Shown here in pieces: positions 10,515 to 22,347 of a DNA stretch of 39,682 nucleotides. Where the stretch lies: NCBI GenBank assembly GCA_016800925.1, contig JABCPU010000546.1, positions 1 through 39,682 of the forward strand. The letters are read 5' to 3'. Every line of letters starts with the position of its first letter. Position 1 is the stretch's first letter. This stretch comes from Suillus spraguei (taxonomy: Eukaryota; Basidiomycota; Agaricomycetes; Boletales; Suillaceae). The notes beneath the pieces were generated by a model that worked only from the letters and a program-made list of their open reading frames with translations, made no database searches and was not told the DNA's origin. A program made the translations under genes and the position numbers.

Positions 10515-12194
10515 GTAATTATCCCAATCGACCCCAACAGAACTTGATACTCACATCATATAGCTTTGGCTGCGCTTGCTACCCACTGCCCAGTCTGTCA
10601 GTCTGTAATTGGACAGTTTTTGAGTGACCAGTCTTTCAAAGTCTGCACAGCACTCCTGTGACTTGCAAGCGCAGCACTACATATCCTGTGTGGGTTGCCC
10701 CACAAGATGTGAAAATATGGAGTTTGTGCCCTCATCCCCTGTCTCATCTCCTCCTCGATCAAGCAGTCCTGCCTCCACTAACTCGAGCTCTGCAACTCGT
10801 GTTGAACCGAATTTATTGGATTTTTCAAAGAAGACAAACTACTTCAACCATGACTCTCCTTGCTGGATGAATTCTGACATAGACTCTGTTTCTGATACAG
10901 GTTCTCCTCATATTCCCCTTTCCCTAGTGGATGAATTCTGATATATACTCTGTTTCTGGTACAAATTCTCCCCATGTTCCCCTCTCTCCCCTGCGGATGA
11001 GGTGCCTAAACCTCCTGACACAAAGAAGAGTTTATTATATAAGGTACCTAGGTCTCCGAATGCGAAACAGGGCATATTGCAAAGGCATATCCTCAAATCT
11101 CGTTCACACCATGGAAGGCCTGGCCTTAAATCTCCTTCCCATTGTGGGCAGCATTTATGCGAGCGAATGTCTGAAAGACATATTCCATATGCTCCCTGTC
11201 CAGCTCCACTGGAGTTGCAATTTGCAGCTTGTGTATCAGGCCAAGGTTGTAGGCCAGAGTTCACTGTCGAAGAAATCCGCGAGATATGTTTCTTATTATT
11301 GACTATTTTTACAGACTTATCTCACAGATCAAAAGTGAGAAGCAATAATTTCCAAAGGCTTCTCGCAGTTGAGCTTTGCTACATTGTATCAACTGTTTAA
11401 GTCAAAGCTTGCTGGCTGGAAAGCTGCATGCCAACGTCTTGTAATGATGATGTGTGTCATATACCATATTTCCAATCTCAGATCCGGTCAGATCTGATCA
11501 ACCCTACTTCCGTCCAGTCCACAGATCCTGTCTGGATCACCCATCCGAAAGTGCCCAATTCTCGCACTCTAACTCCCCTGTGTATATCTGCGTCTATCTC
11601 CTTTCAGCATCCCTCCTGTTTCCAGTATTCCAGCTGTGTATATTTCCATCCTGCTTATTGATCCGTTACCTGTGTTTTATTTCTGACTCGTGCTTACTGA
11701 TCTGCTGTGCATTAACTAATAGACTTCCGTTATACTTCATACATAGCCCTTGGTCCCAGACTCCTTGATTATCTGTGCTAGTTACATACAGTATATAAAC
11801 CACTTGTAGATCTCCGTAGAACCTTAGTTCGAATATCATCTTAGATTCTGCTCATTCTGTTTCCTCTGGACTTGAGTTACTTTCTGCTCTAGTCATCTTC
11901 CGAGACTTGGGATTGATTCCTTCAGTCTATATCTCCGACTCTATCTTTGGATAGTCTACCTCTGTTAGTTTCTAGTTAGGAACTCATTCCGAAACTAGCC
12001 TTAATCCTCGTTCCATCTCTACGCTCCAGATAACCTTTGGACGTATCATATCCGATACCTTCAGATGTCTGGATCCGTCATGCAACCCCTTCCGGATCTT
12101 CGGATGTATACCTACCCTCTGAAATAAGGGGCATTACTCGGGAAAGGGGCACAGTGCACGAACTGAGGCCAAAGCCCTTTGGATCTCTCACCCT
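10515..12194. other. Transposon-flanking DNA without a supported gene
   Basis: Several overlapping plus-strand reading frames occur (10624-10941, 10931-11302, 11002-11400), but none has a recognised domain. A 66-70 bp tandem duplication lies at about 10864-10998: ATGAATTCTGA, ACTCTGTTTCTG and TTCCCCT occur twice. The stretch 11400-12150 is pyrimidine-rich on the plus strand, with a TATATAAACC box at 11792-11801. That could belong to an old LTR, but no LTR ends could be fixed. Confidence 0.35.
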
Positions 12195-12629
12195 TTGAGT
12201 ATGGTCTTAACAATGTGGGAGCTTGAGGCGTCAGAATGGTACACAACATTCCTGGATGGATTGTACCATGAGAACAGAGATTGCCTCCTCTTCAGTGATG
12301 AAGAGTTGCAGCAAGTCAGAAACATCTTTTCTGACCGGTCACAGGGAGATATAGACGATGATATAAACTACCTTCAAGCTGTCTACGACGACAATTGCAA
12401 GATACTTTGTGCTGTCTCTGCCCAGGTGGCAGTACTCAAGAATCATTTAGTCTCAGATGTCGAGGGGGATATATTGGGTTCTATGGGAAAGTCGTCCCAC
12501 TCCCCTTTATTTGTTGGTAAATCTGCTATGTCTTCTGATGCAGAGGATAATATGGAGGAGGGCGAGGATGATGATGATGAAGATGATGACGACAATGATG
12601 ATGATGGCCAACATTGTATCAATGGATAG
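12195..12629 (+). CDS. Hypothetical acidic protein in the transposon-rich region
   Basis: A single open frame of 144 codons from the first ATG. The N-terminal half is rich in charged and aromatic residues (YTTFLDGLYHENRDCLLFSD) and looks helical. The C terminus is a run of about 25 residues that are almost all Asp/Glu/Met, encoded by GAT/GAC repeats. No family is recognised. It may be the first exon of the broken gene that follows at 12960-14942 on the same strand, or an accessory ORF of a mobile element. The GAT-repeat tail may partly be low-complexity DNA rather than selected protein. Confidence 0.35.
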   Translation: MSMVLTMWELEASEWYTTFLDGLYHENRDCLLFSDEELQQVRNIFSDRSQGDIDDDINYLQAVYDDNCKILCAVSAQVAVLKNHLVSDVEGDILGSMGKSSHSPLFVGKSAMSSDAEDNMEEGEDDDDEDDDDNDDDGQHCING

Positions 12630-12959
12630 TTATTGGTATGTCATTTTACTAAGTGCCATGTCATTTTTTTCCACACTGATCCATATCATAGTTGATGGGC
12701 GACCTTCTACCATTCATATAATGCTTCTCAAAACACACGCCCTTTCCCACCAATTCAGTTTGCTTCTTACCATTGGTCCTCTCACGGTCTGGAACATTGC
12801 CTTTCCCCATTCGCTTCTCTCCATGTGATGTTACACATTTCATTTCCCCAGTTCGTATGTTTGTACTAAGTTTGTGCTTTGATATTTCTCATATAAGAGT
12901 AAATCAAATGATGCACGTCTGTTTCTGGCATCCATTTGTAAATTTCTTCTTAACTACCA

Positions 12960-14942
12960 CCTGGATGCCAGTTGGGCATGGATCGCATTGCAAGGGAAAG
13001 GCTACTATCCCCAAACCAACCAGGGGATCAGGACTCAATCCTTCTGGCTTACCAGCTGCTGACCAACTTAATCTTTCTGCAGAATGGCCTCAGATGTCAG
13101 CCTTTGACTTCAATCTGTATGGACAGATACAATGGCAAGGTGAGTAAAACAAAGATCGAGTCTGCTGATTGCTAATTGGTCGCACAGGAGCAATCCCAAG
13201 ATAACACTCAAGACCTGTAGCAGGAACAGGCACGATCATCGCATGGAGGTATGGAAGTGCAGTTGGATGCAGGCACACAGGGCCCATCATCGTCTGGTGC
13301 ACAAGACCACCATGTTGATAAACATATGTCCGACTTTTATGATCACTTCCAGGGTGCAATTGATGACGATGATTTCCTGTCCAATACTGGACCTTCTGTG
13401 TATCCAGGGGCAATGGCCCCTATTCCTCAGTGGATCACAAATGCACCTGACGAAGGCAGTAGTATTGTAGACCGGGGGATGGTCTGAGTCCCCCAGCCTC
13501 AGATCTAGCGTTGATATGACAAGGGGAAATCCCTGCTTCGCAAGTCGTACATGTGAGTTTTTTATTCTTATCATTTTTCATTGATACTTATCTAAATTAT
13601 GCACAGACAGCAGGTCCAGCAAGGACGACAACGACATGTGCCTGGCGGGCAAATATGCCTCCAACTCCATATATCACATCACATACCCCTGCCCTTACTA
13701 CCAACGTGCAGCCACATGGTACTGTTGCTGAACAACAGGAGATGAGTGGCCCCAATGAAACAGCACGGTCACAACCCACGAATGTCATTCGCTTATTGGA
13801 GGACAAGATTGAGCAGACGATGAAAGGTGCGAAGGTATTGGTCACGCATATCGTTTTCTCAGCAAACACTATGGTGTGCTCCTGAGCGAAGAAGAGGCAC
13901 ACAATTGAAAAGGTTATATAGAAGACTCCGTACCACAGTTTTTTGGGCCCAGTGGTGAGCTTTTTCGTACCTTCATTGTCGTATACTTTGTTCAATAATA
14001 TTTGCAGCTGTGTTCCAGCACATCAGGAAATTCACACATTCCTTAACATGCTTAATCAGCTTAACTCACTTATCTCAAAACTTGTTTGCTCTCTCTCACA
14101 TCATTCACCTGGCATATCTTATATTTTTTGAGTGCGAAATACAATAAAACATGTATATTAATATATCTCAACTTTTTTTTTTCTGAATTCATTCACATTG
14201 AAATTTTGGACAAGTAGATTCAATTTCACCAAGGCAGTCAAGTGTAAATAAGTCCGCATAAGGGCACGTCAAGGAATGTGTGAATTTCCTGATGCAATTT
14301 ATAACCAACGAGCACTACAAGGTTATCAATAATATACTGAGTGCAAAACGCAGGAAAATGATTGATTTTGCGTGCGATGGTGTCTGCGATGCATACATAC
14401 TGTTCCCCCCACGAGGACATGCTTTACCACCAGATCAATATCGCACTGCGAGAGTTGATTGTCTCATACATGGAGGCGATGCACTTGTATTCATGCATGA
14501 CATCTTTTTCGATGAGGTACGTCAAGTAGTCCCCGCATTGAACGTCCACTTACTATATAATTTGTAGAACGATGATCTAATTGTCCGTGCGAGATTTCAC
14601 AACCGGTTCATTATGGCGAACATCATCCGGTTTGTTTGGTACTGGGGGCATGCTTCATTTCTCAGCAACTCCCCACTCAAGACCATCAAGCGCGTCTTTT
14701 TTGTAGCCGGTGCAGCTACACACTGCGCTTTACATGAACATGGAAGGCCGTCACTGGGAGTTGAACCGTTTGGTGGACAAGTTCATGAAGACAAGTTCAA
14801 TCAGATTAGAAGGGCGATTAAGAACCTGCCTTCCGCAGAGAAGGCTGAGTTTGAGCAGTATCTCCAGTATGTGCTAACAATTGGACCGTCGCAAGTACGA
14901 GGCACTGAGGCTTTAAGCTCGTCGACCTCTGATTCAGATTAG
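12960..14942 (+). pseudogene. Decayed multi-exon gene, possibly of the DUF6532 type
   Basis: The best-supported exons are the last two: 14263-14516 (KECVNFLMQFITNEHY, KRRKMIDFACDG, DCLIHGGDALVFMHDIFFDE) joined through GTACGT...TTTGTAG to 14568-14942 (NDDLIVRARFHNRFIMANII, KTIKRVFFVAGAATHCALHE, ending SSSTSDSD). This helical, charged C terminus recalls DUF6532 proteins of Agaricomycetes, but I am not sure of the family. Upstream pieces at about 12975-13140, 13189-13487 and 13610-13837 are Gln/Ser-rich and acidic. They connect only through an in-frame TAG in a Gln-rich run near 13219-13221 (probably CAG changed to TAG). A 24-bp inverted repeat brackets the intron region before 14263. Probably inactive, although the last two exons read cleanly. 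Confidence 0.45.
14021..14294. repeat. Inverted repeat, perfect 24-bp arms (14021-14044 and 14271-14294)
   Basis: The left arm CATCAGGAAATTCACACATT plus CCTT is the exact reverse complement of 14271-14294. Inward, pairing continues imperfectly for about another 12 bp (AACATGC against GACGTGC), with A/G differences only. The loop is 226 bp. The right arm lies in the exon beginning at 14263. No target-site duplication is evident, so this need not be a transposon. Confidence 0.9.
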
Positions 14943-15353
14943 ATGTAGTGTAGGTAGTAATACAGATAATCTACTAGTACTATGTAATACCACACAATCT
15001 TTCTGATAATCAGACCGATAATCGAAAATCTCGCGTCGGATGTCTCTAAATTGGTGTCAGGGTTCAACTTAGCCAAAAACAGACGTTACGAACGCTTGAC
15101 TTGAGCTAACCAAAAAGCATATGCACATGTGCATCTTACGAGCGCTTTTGAGCCAAGTCACATTTGCTGATGGGCTGGTGGCCCAGGCTGCGTGTGAAGA
15201 ACTCTACGGCTGTGACGGACCGGGTGCTTCCCATTTTGTTCCCTCAAGGGTTGACAACAAGCGTGTAAGTGAATATCCTCGGTATTGATTATCTTACGGC
15301 CTAGGAAAGGCTTCTCTAGTAGGTCCTCTTCTCCTCACAGGCATCTGCAGACA
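14943..15353. other. Intergenic, upstream of aminopeptidase A
   Basis: No gene is visible. The segment 15070-15160 contains two TTACGA-type motifs related to the dispersed repeat at 4775-4870. Similarity to the second duplication unit begins at about 15293. Confidence 0.4.
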
Positions 15354-16909
15354 ATGAAGACATTAACTGCACTGTATACGTTCCTCTCTGTTCTCTCTGC
15401 ATCTGCTGCGGTTTTCGATCAGTCGCCCCATCAAGATGTACTCGGAAAACCCACCGTCGATTCCCTAACTGACCGTGACGCTATCATAGAGTCGCTACTT
15501 GCTACCCACGCGGACGATCCTGTACAAGTTATGCGTCTTCTAGATCCCGAGAACGCGTCAGAACTCGATGGACCACGATTGTTACAAGTCTTTGGAGAAG
15601 AGGCAGTATGGATGACCGAAGGCGACAAACTACGCCTTCGACAGCAGGGTCTCGGGTTCCTCGACATCACCGATCATCAGGATCTGCACATATGCCACGG
15701 GTCTGCTCAATCAAGTGTGTTCTCCCCGTACTTCCCTTTTCTATCCCACGTAATCCAAGAGTCGAATGATAGCATGGCCTAAATTACAATATCAAGAGAA
15801 GGTGACGTCGGTCACCGAGCTTCTGAGCAAGGACAACATGAAGAGCAACTTGGAGAGCTTGACTTCGTTCCACAATCGGTATTATCGCTCGGAGTTTGGT
15901 GTCAAGAGCTCACGCTGGTTGTACAATCAGATTCTGGACGTCAGTGTCTTCACATTAAACTTCTCGAACTCACGTATTCAATTTGCTTGTATAGATTGTC
16001 TCTGCTGCCCCTCCTGGTGTCCGTCTCTCAGTCGAGACATTCACTCACACATTCCCCCAGCCCAGTGTCATTGCTCGCTTTGAACCGTTCTTTGGACGCT
16101 CATCTCCTAATACAGCCATAGCCCTTCCTCGCATCATCGTTGGCGCTCACCAAGACTCTGCAAATTACCGCTTCCCCTTACTTCCTGCACCTGGAGCAGA
16201 CGACGACGGCTCCGGAACGGTCACAATCCTCGAGGCTTTCAGAGCCCTTGTCCAATCTGGATTCTCGCCAGAACGCCCGGTCGAATTTCACTGGTATGCT
16301 GGGGAAGAAGGTGGCTTACTGGGAAGTCAGGAGGTCGTGTCCGAGTACAAGCAATTGAATAAGGAAGTGGGCGCCATGATCCAGTTTGTGAGCATAGGGG
16401 TGATCCATCCATCGCGAACTGAGAATTAACTGAGTACTAGGACATGACTGCGTATGTACCAAAGGGAGAAGTTCCGGTTGTGACCTTTATCACGACGGAC
16501 GTTGATTCGAACCTGACGAACTGGGCAACGGCGCTTGCAGAAGAGTACAGCACGTCTGTTGTGGGTGGCGCAAAACTCTTGTAAGTGCGGTACCACAATT
16601 TTCTCGATGTTCTTGGCTGAGATTGTTACAAGTGCTGGTGCAGGCTCAGACCATATGTCATGGCACAGAGCGGGATTCCCTGCCATATTTGCGACAGAGG
16701 GCGATCCGTTCAGGACATTCAACCCGTACATCCACACTTTGGAAGATAAGATAGACCTTGCCGACGGAGAGTTTTCATTCGAGGTGCGATATTTTTCCTT
16801 GATGTATATCACGTTGTGGTGCATTGACCATGAATACAAACAGCATGCTCTCGAATTTGCAAAGGTTGCTGTTGGATTCGTGATTGAGCTAGGTGGATGG
16901 GTCGAGTAG
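15354..16909 (+). CDS. Secreted leucine aminopeptidase, M28 family (copy A)
   Basis: Six exons: 15354-15714, 15773-15939, 15995-16387, 16441-16580, 16633-16783, 16844-16909; 1278 nt, 425 aa, no frame break. The start was chosen so that the product begins with a signal peptide (MKTLTALYTFLSVLSASAAV); an upstream in-frame ATG at 15285 would bury it. A propeptide follows, then the M28 zinc peptidase domain. All five metal ligands of the Aeromonas-type enzyme have counterparts: GAHQDS (His about 228), PGADDDGSG (Asp about 246), YAGEEGG (Glu), FDMTAY (Asp) and IHTLED (His). The cysteine pair usual before SDH (CGYxCSDH) is replaced by AGAGSDH. It should remove N-terminal residues from peptides outside the cell. 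It converges on permease A, 439 bp downstream. Confidence 0.92.
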
Positions 16910-17348
16910 CTTGGTGGCATTGGAGTCATAGGGCGCACGGAATGCTATGCTCAACCATACAAAGACACCCGTGTTCAATCTCCTCGTATTACTATTAGTT
17001 AGAACAATGAAAATCTTGTTGATTGTCTGCTACACCAATGATTTGCAAGTGCAAGCTCAATTATGAAACACCCATAGAGTTGGAAATCATGTCGCAGTTC
17101 TCTGCAGTGTGATCTAGCTGACACCCCAATTTTACGGATGTTGGCACTGACAAGCGTGACATTTGGAGCAAGGCTTAGTCTTACTTCAGCTTCGGGAATG
17201 CCATACTACGCACTGTTCACCCATGTCAGTACGAAAGCGCTCATGATTTTATAAATCACTATATCACATGATATTTCCCAAGTGTACACACAATTTACAT
17301 GTTACGCAGATACATATACAGATATAGATACAGATACAGTGACTTCGG
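16910..17348. other. Convergent 3' intergenic region, unit A
   Basis: Shared untranslated and terminator space of aminopeptidase A and permease A. It has a GATACA/GATATA-type short repeat at 17309-17340, which is also present in unit B (22780-22815). No gene. Confidence 0.5.
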
Positions 17349-20157
17349 TCAAAAAAGCACTGCCGCAACGTGCTGCCAGAAACCTTTCGGAGGGATCTCA
17401 GGACCTTCAGTTTCTTCATAAGTGGGAATACCCTGAGGGATAACAGGTGAGCCCAAGTCCCACGTAAGCTGATCAACGTGCCAGATGCGCACCGTAGTGA
17501 AGTCCATCTCATCAGGTCTCCAAACCACCGTGCGTCGTGTAATCTTCCATAAGAGAAACAGTCCGAAAAATAGCGGAATATTCAGATCTGCGATGATCGG
17601 TCAGACGTCATCGTAGTAGTATAGAGGACTGGCCTACATGATATCAAGAATTCAGAGGCATTAAAATCCCAAAACACGGTATATCCATTTGTTAGAATGA
17701 ATAGCATACACCAGATCGCGCCCCAGGCGGAGAGCCACGGCTACAGATGTAGATCAGTGATTATTTCATGCATTTGAGTGAGCCTGGCTTACTTGTAGGG
17801 GATTCCAGTAATGGAGTTTGCGTCGGTCAATGCCTTGGTATTGCAGTCCGCGATCTACACATTTCATTAGTTCATGATAATCCATAGATACGTCCGGTAC
17901 TCGCAGAAAAAAAAGTAGGTTAGATTAATCGAAAACCAGCTGAAAAAGCCACCCATGACACTGAGATGCTGAAACCAGCTAAGACACGACATGAGCCACA
18001 CTGAACACATGATGACTCATGAAATTTACTTGAACACAGTTTCTGCGCCTGATGATATATTCATCAGAGACAGAAAAGCAAAGGCACACTGTCGACCCCA
18101 CATCAGCGTACTTAGGACTAAACAAGCGTTTATTCATACCGAAAATAGCACTGCGACAATAGGGTACGCCCTTCTTCGTACAGATGGCGAAGAATTCGGG
18201 TGCCTGTTTACGAAGTGCTAAACCATAGAGGATGCGTGAGGAACAAAAAAGGAATGAGTTGCCCGCAGAGAATGCGCTGGTTATGAAGCCGGCATTTACC
18301 ACAGCGGGTAACACTACAAAAATGAGACGTGACTTCATAGAAAACCTTAGGTACACACCTTTTATTCCTGAAATCTGCATCGCAATCACAAATGGCGACT
18401 TTGCGGAGGAACCAGTACTCGTCAACAAGTCCTTGTTATTTGAAGGTACAATGAGCCCCGCAATGAAAACGCCCAGAATCTACTGAGCTGTAAGAGGCTA
18501 TTCATTGTAAGATATCATTATGCTTAACATAGAAAATGAGAATTCGGTAGAAAACTCTGCGAATAGCTTTTGCAATATTTCTCCGTGGGTTCTCCGTTTC
18601 AGATGCCGCACTACCTGATTGTTAGTGAATCTATATTAGCTCAGAAAGAGTCACGACATACACGGCCACTATCTCCATTCCCTGGCAAGCATACGCAGCT
18701 TGAGTAATGACACTCACTATTCCGAGGAAATTATCAAGTGCAGGATACCGAGGTTCAAGTCCAGGTCCAGCAAAGGCACCCGGATTATTCCAGTACTTTG
18801 GATGATTAGCCCACATGCGCACCGATAAACTAAGTACGTACTTGAAAACCAAGTCGTTGGTGATTCGGTGCTCCACCAAGGTCAATGACGAGGCCAACGA
18901 TGATAAGGCCAGTTATCACCATCACTGAAAAACCTGCTGAATTTTTGCTGCACAGATATTGACCGAAGGCTAACTTACACTTTAGAATGGAAAAAGCAAA
19001 TTCGGCTATTCATCCTTTAGTACATAAATAAATTGAAAAGCATAATGGACCTACTTTCTCCGAAGTATCTAGAATTTAAGAATGAATGTATGTGGCACAA
19101 CCAACTTCAACGACTCACATTACGCCAAATATATTGGTGAGGCATAGTAAGATGCAGAGCACTACAGTATAAACTGCAGCGTGATGTGACTAGACAAAAT
19201 TCCGACCCTTAGGCACGGCAAGGACGTCAAATGCAGTTCGGGAAACTCACATCCCACAAAGATATCAGTATTTGTGCTCCGGATAGCTCCCCAGGGACGG
19301 ACAACCTGAAAATAGCAATGTGAAATACTGAATGGCTGTGATAAACTGTACGCGCTTACACGTTAGTCTTATGAAGGGGCAATCATAATATAGGCACAAA
19401 TTCGATGGACATAGAATGAGAACTCACGAGAAAATAGTTCTAACAAGTGCGAGTGACCCCTTGGTTAGCTATATTCAAACATGGCGAAAAGATAACATAT
19501 GCACCAACCAACCTAGATAATATGAGAGGTCAGTCGGATGCGAGTACTTAAGTAGGTCACTCACTGCAAATCCCAATGCAGGATCTACCCAACGGGAGGC
19601 TGTGTGACGACAGTTGATCGTCAACATTTCGGGCTTGTAAGGAAAAGTACAAACCGAAGTGGGGAAATGATCCTGATATCGGGGCAAGGGAGGTCATCTC
19701 TCCGAGTGAGCATAATGACCTGGCCAAATCAAGTAGGCGGAACTGGCACAACGAGTCGTAGACTTACGCATACGTTACAGAACCAACAAGGACATAAGCG
19801 ATCAAGGCACCAAGTGGCCCAGCTGTGTGGATGGCTCCGCCGGTGCCTAGAAATAGCCCCGTGCCCAAAGTGCCAGCAATCTTAAGAAAATGGTCAAAGA
19901 CATTCGAAGGTAAGACATTCCGGGACTTGCAGCTATCCTATGATGAGACACGAATGAAAACCAAAATAAATAAGTGGGAAATCTGGTACATTGATTGGAG
20001 ACATACATCTGTATATGTCGTTGCTTGAGCCTCCGTTTCACAAGATCCCTGGAAGAAACATCCAGTGGAAGATGCCCCTCGAATTGACTTGAAGCACTTC
20101 CACATGAGTGGTATCGTTTGATTTCTTGCGCTCTTGAAGCCCATATCTTTCCTCCAT
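17349..20157 (-). pseudogene. Amino-acid permease, APC superfamily (copy A), two frame-breaking indels
   Basis: It has the same exon structure as copy B (22825-25619): IAGTLGTGLFLG, SLGEMTSLAPISGSFPHF, SRWVDPALGFA, LSVPGELSGAQILISLWD, YWNNPGAFAGPG, AASETENPRRNIAKAIRRVF, SPFVIAMQISGIK, FCSSRILYGLALRK and the C terminus PPKGFWQHVAAVLF. Two length changes break the frame compared with copy B. One base is missing in exon 1 (near 20075-20080, AGGGGC against AGTGGGG), so a stop follows soon after. One base is gained at 18161-18164 (GGG against GG), after KKGVP. The donor of intron 19 is GC (GCGAGT, about 17900), where copy B has GT. The five micro-exons are conserved. It probably no longer makes a full transporter unless the indels are sequence errors. 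Confidence 0.85.
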
Positions 20158-20795
20158 TGGAAGATTGGTATCAGGTGGGGAGGGTAAATAATGTGTCGTT
20201 GGACATGTGTTGGACCTGGATTTAAGTTAGGCGTTTAACTACAGCAATTACACTATCGAGTTCTGCATTATCTCATGGAGTACTTCACAGCTTGGCTTCA
20301 GTCGCCTAGGCAATTGAGTCACAGTGATCATGGTACACCGGTTCACGTTCCAGGACCCATGATATCGACCTATCAGAGCTCGGCGCAAAGCTTATCGTCT
20401 CGTAATTTGAACTGCAGTTGGGCACTCTTGGCTGCTCTTGCCAGTGGATATGTGCGGAGTCTGTGCCTTTGATAATCCCGCATGTCAGCTTTGGTTGGTA
20501 AAACGTACGGAACAAGCTCCGAAATGGAATTACATGACTATTTGGAAACTACCCGAAGGGTAGAAAACACTAAGCTGGCGATCAGACAGTATAACGTGTA
20601 TGGGCGTATGTGATTGAACGGGAATAAGAAACGACAGGAGTCTTTTCTCGGGTATAAGTACGCGTCAGAGCAAATAGGCATAAATAGTACGCGGTGTCCA
20701 ATCAGTCTTGTGTTGCGTAAGCCATGCTTACACTATTATGAAATATCTTACAGCCAGGAAAGGCCTCTCTAGGTCCTCCTTACCACCTGTAGATA
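20158..20795. promoter_or_regulatory. Divergent promoter region between permease A and aminopeptidase B
   Basis: No gene is supported. A CCAAT box (CCAATCAG, 20698-20705) lies about 95 bp upstream of the aminopeptidase B ATG, and a TATAAG element is near 20652. The left part (to about 20490) belongs to the duplicated unit and resembles 25620-26010. The rest (20490-20746) is the unique junction between the units. Confidence 0.4.
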
Positions 20796-22347
20796 ATGAG
20801 GACATTAACTGCACTGTATACGTTCCTGTCTGTTCTTTTTGCATCTGCTGCAGTCTTTGATCAGTCGCCGCACCAAGATGTACTCGGAAAACCCACCGTC
20901 GATTCCCTAACTGACCGTGACGTTCTCATAGAGTCGCTACTTGCTGCCCACGCGGATGATCCTGTACAAGTTATGCGTCTTCTAGATCCCGAGAACGCGT
21001 CAGAACTCGATGAACCTAGGTTGTTACAAGTCTTTGGGACAGAGGCAGTATGGATGACCGAAGGCGACAAACTACGCCTTCGACAGCAGGGTTTGGGGTT
21101 CCTCGACATCACCGATCACCAGGATCCGCACATATGCCACGGGTCTGCTCAATCAAGTGTGTTCTCCCCGTACTTCCCCTTTCTATCCCACGTAATCTAA
21201 GAGTCGAATGATAGCATGGCCTAAATTACAATATCAAGAGAAGGTGATGTCGGTCACCGAGCTTCTGAGCAAGGATAACATGAAGAGCAACTTGGAGAGC
21301 TTAACTTCGTTCCACAACCGGTATTATCGCTCGGAGTTTGGTGTCAATAGCTCACGCTGGTTGTACAATCAGATTCTGGACGTCAGTGCCTTCGCATTAA
21401 ACTTTTCGAACTCACGTATCCAATTCGCCTGTACAGATCATCTCTACTGCCCCTCCTGGTGTCCGTCTCTCGGTCGAGACATTCACTCACACATTCCCCC
21501 AGCCCAGTGTCATTGCTCGCTTTGAACCGTTCTTTGGACGCTCATCTCCTAATACAGCCATAGCCCTTTCTCGCATCATCGTTGGCGCTCACCAAGACTC
21601 TGCAAATTACCGCTTCCCCTTACTTCCTGCACCTGGAGCAGACGATGACGGCTCTGGAACGGTTGCAATCCTCGAGGCTTTCAGAGCCCTTGTCCAATCT
21701 GGATTCTCGCCAGAACACCCGGTTGAATTCCACTGGTATGCTGGGGAAGAAGGTGGCTTACTGGGAAGTCAGGAGGTCGTGTCCGAGTACAAGCAATTGA
21801 ATAAGGAAGTGGGCGCCATGATCCAGTTTGTGAACATAAGTGTGATATGTCCATTGTGAACTGAGAATTAACTGAGTACTAGGATATGACTGCATATGTA
21901 CCAAAGGGAGAAGTTCCGGTTGTGACCTTTATCACGACGGACGTTGATGCGAACCTGACGAACTGGGCAAAGGTGCTTGCAGAAGAGTACAGCACGTCTG
22001 TTGTGGGTGGTGCAAAACTCTTGTAAGTGCAGTGCCACAGTTTTCTCAGTGTTCTTAGTTGAGAATGTTGTAAGTGCCGGTGCAGGCTCAGACCACTTGT
22101 CGTGGCGCCGAGCGGGATTCCCTGCTATATGTGCGACAGAGGGCGATCCGTTTAGGACACTGAACCCGTACATCCACACTTCGGAAGATAAGATAGACCT
22201 TGCCGACGGAGAGTTTTCATTCGAGGTGCGATATTCTTCTTTAATGTACATTACGTTGCATTGACCATGAAATACAAATAGCATGCTCTTGAATTCGCGA
22301 AGGTTGCTGTTGGATTCGTTATTGAGCTTGGTGGATGGGTCGAGTAG
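20796..22347 (+). CDS. Secreted leucine aminopeptidase, M28 family (copy B)
   Basis: Six exons: 20796-21156, 21215-21381, 21437-21829, 21883-22022, 22075-22225, 22282-22347. Exon lengths are identical to copy A, giving 425 aa and no frame break. The signal peptide is MRTLTALYTFLSVLFASAAV. The zinc ligands GAHQDS, PGADDDGSG, YAGEEGG, FDMTAY and IHTSED are retained. As in copy A, AGAGSDH replaces the cysteine-bearing CGYxCSDH motif. After SDH this copy has LSWRR where copy A has MSWHR, a change close to the active site. Substitutions rather than indels separate the exons, as expected if both copies are or recently were under selection. The partner permease B is convergent, 477 bp downstream. 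Confidence 0.92.

Larger units (their letters stand above)
15293..20490. repeat. Tandem duplication unit A: aminopeptidase plus permease
   Basis: The block from the leader of aminopeptidase A to past the permease A start is repeated at 20747-26010 in the same order and orientation. Introns and the convergent intergenic region are also alike. Exon identity looks above 90% by eye, and introns and flanks are more diverged. The left boundary is sharp (AGGAAAGGC, CTCTCTAG); the right one fades near CAGCTCGGCGCAAAGCTTAT and the segment after it. Confidence 0.9.

Noticed and set aside
11454..12150. Solo LTR suggested by TATATAAACC and pyrimidine-rich sequence
   Set aside because: No TG...CA ends, target-site duplication or second copy could be found in the window.
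8935..15160. A single transposon bounded by the TTACG motifs at about 8950 and 15070-15150
   Set aside because: The motifs are in direct rather than inverted orientation, and a related copy at 4775 lies outside, so they do not define element ends.
15431..15670. Open frames antisense to aminopeptidase exon 1 (also 20861-21112)
   Set aside because: Shadows of a well-supported signal-peptide exon; the product is Ser/Arg-rich with no domain.
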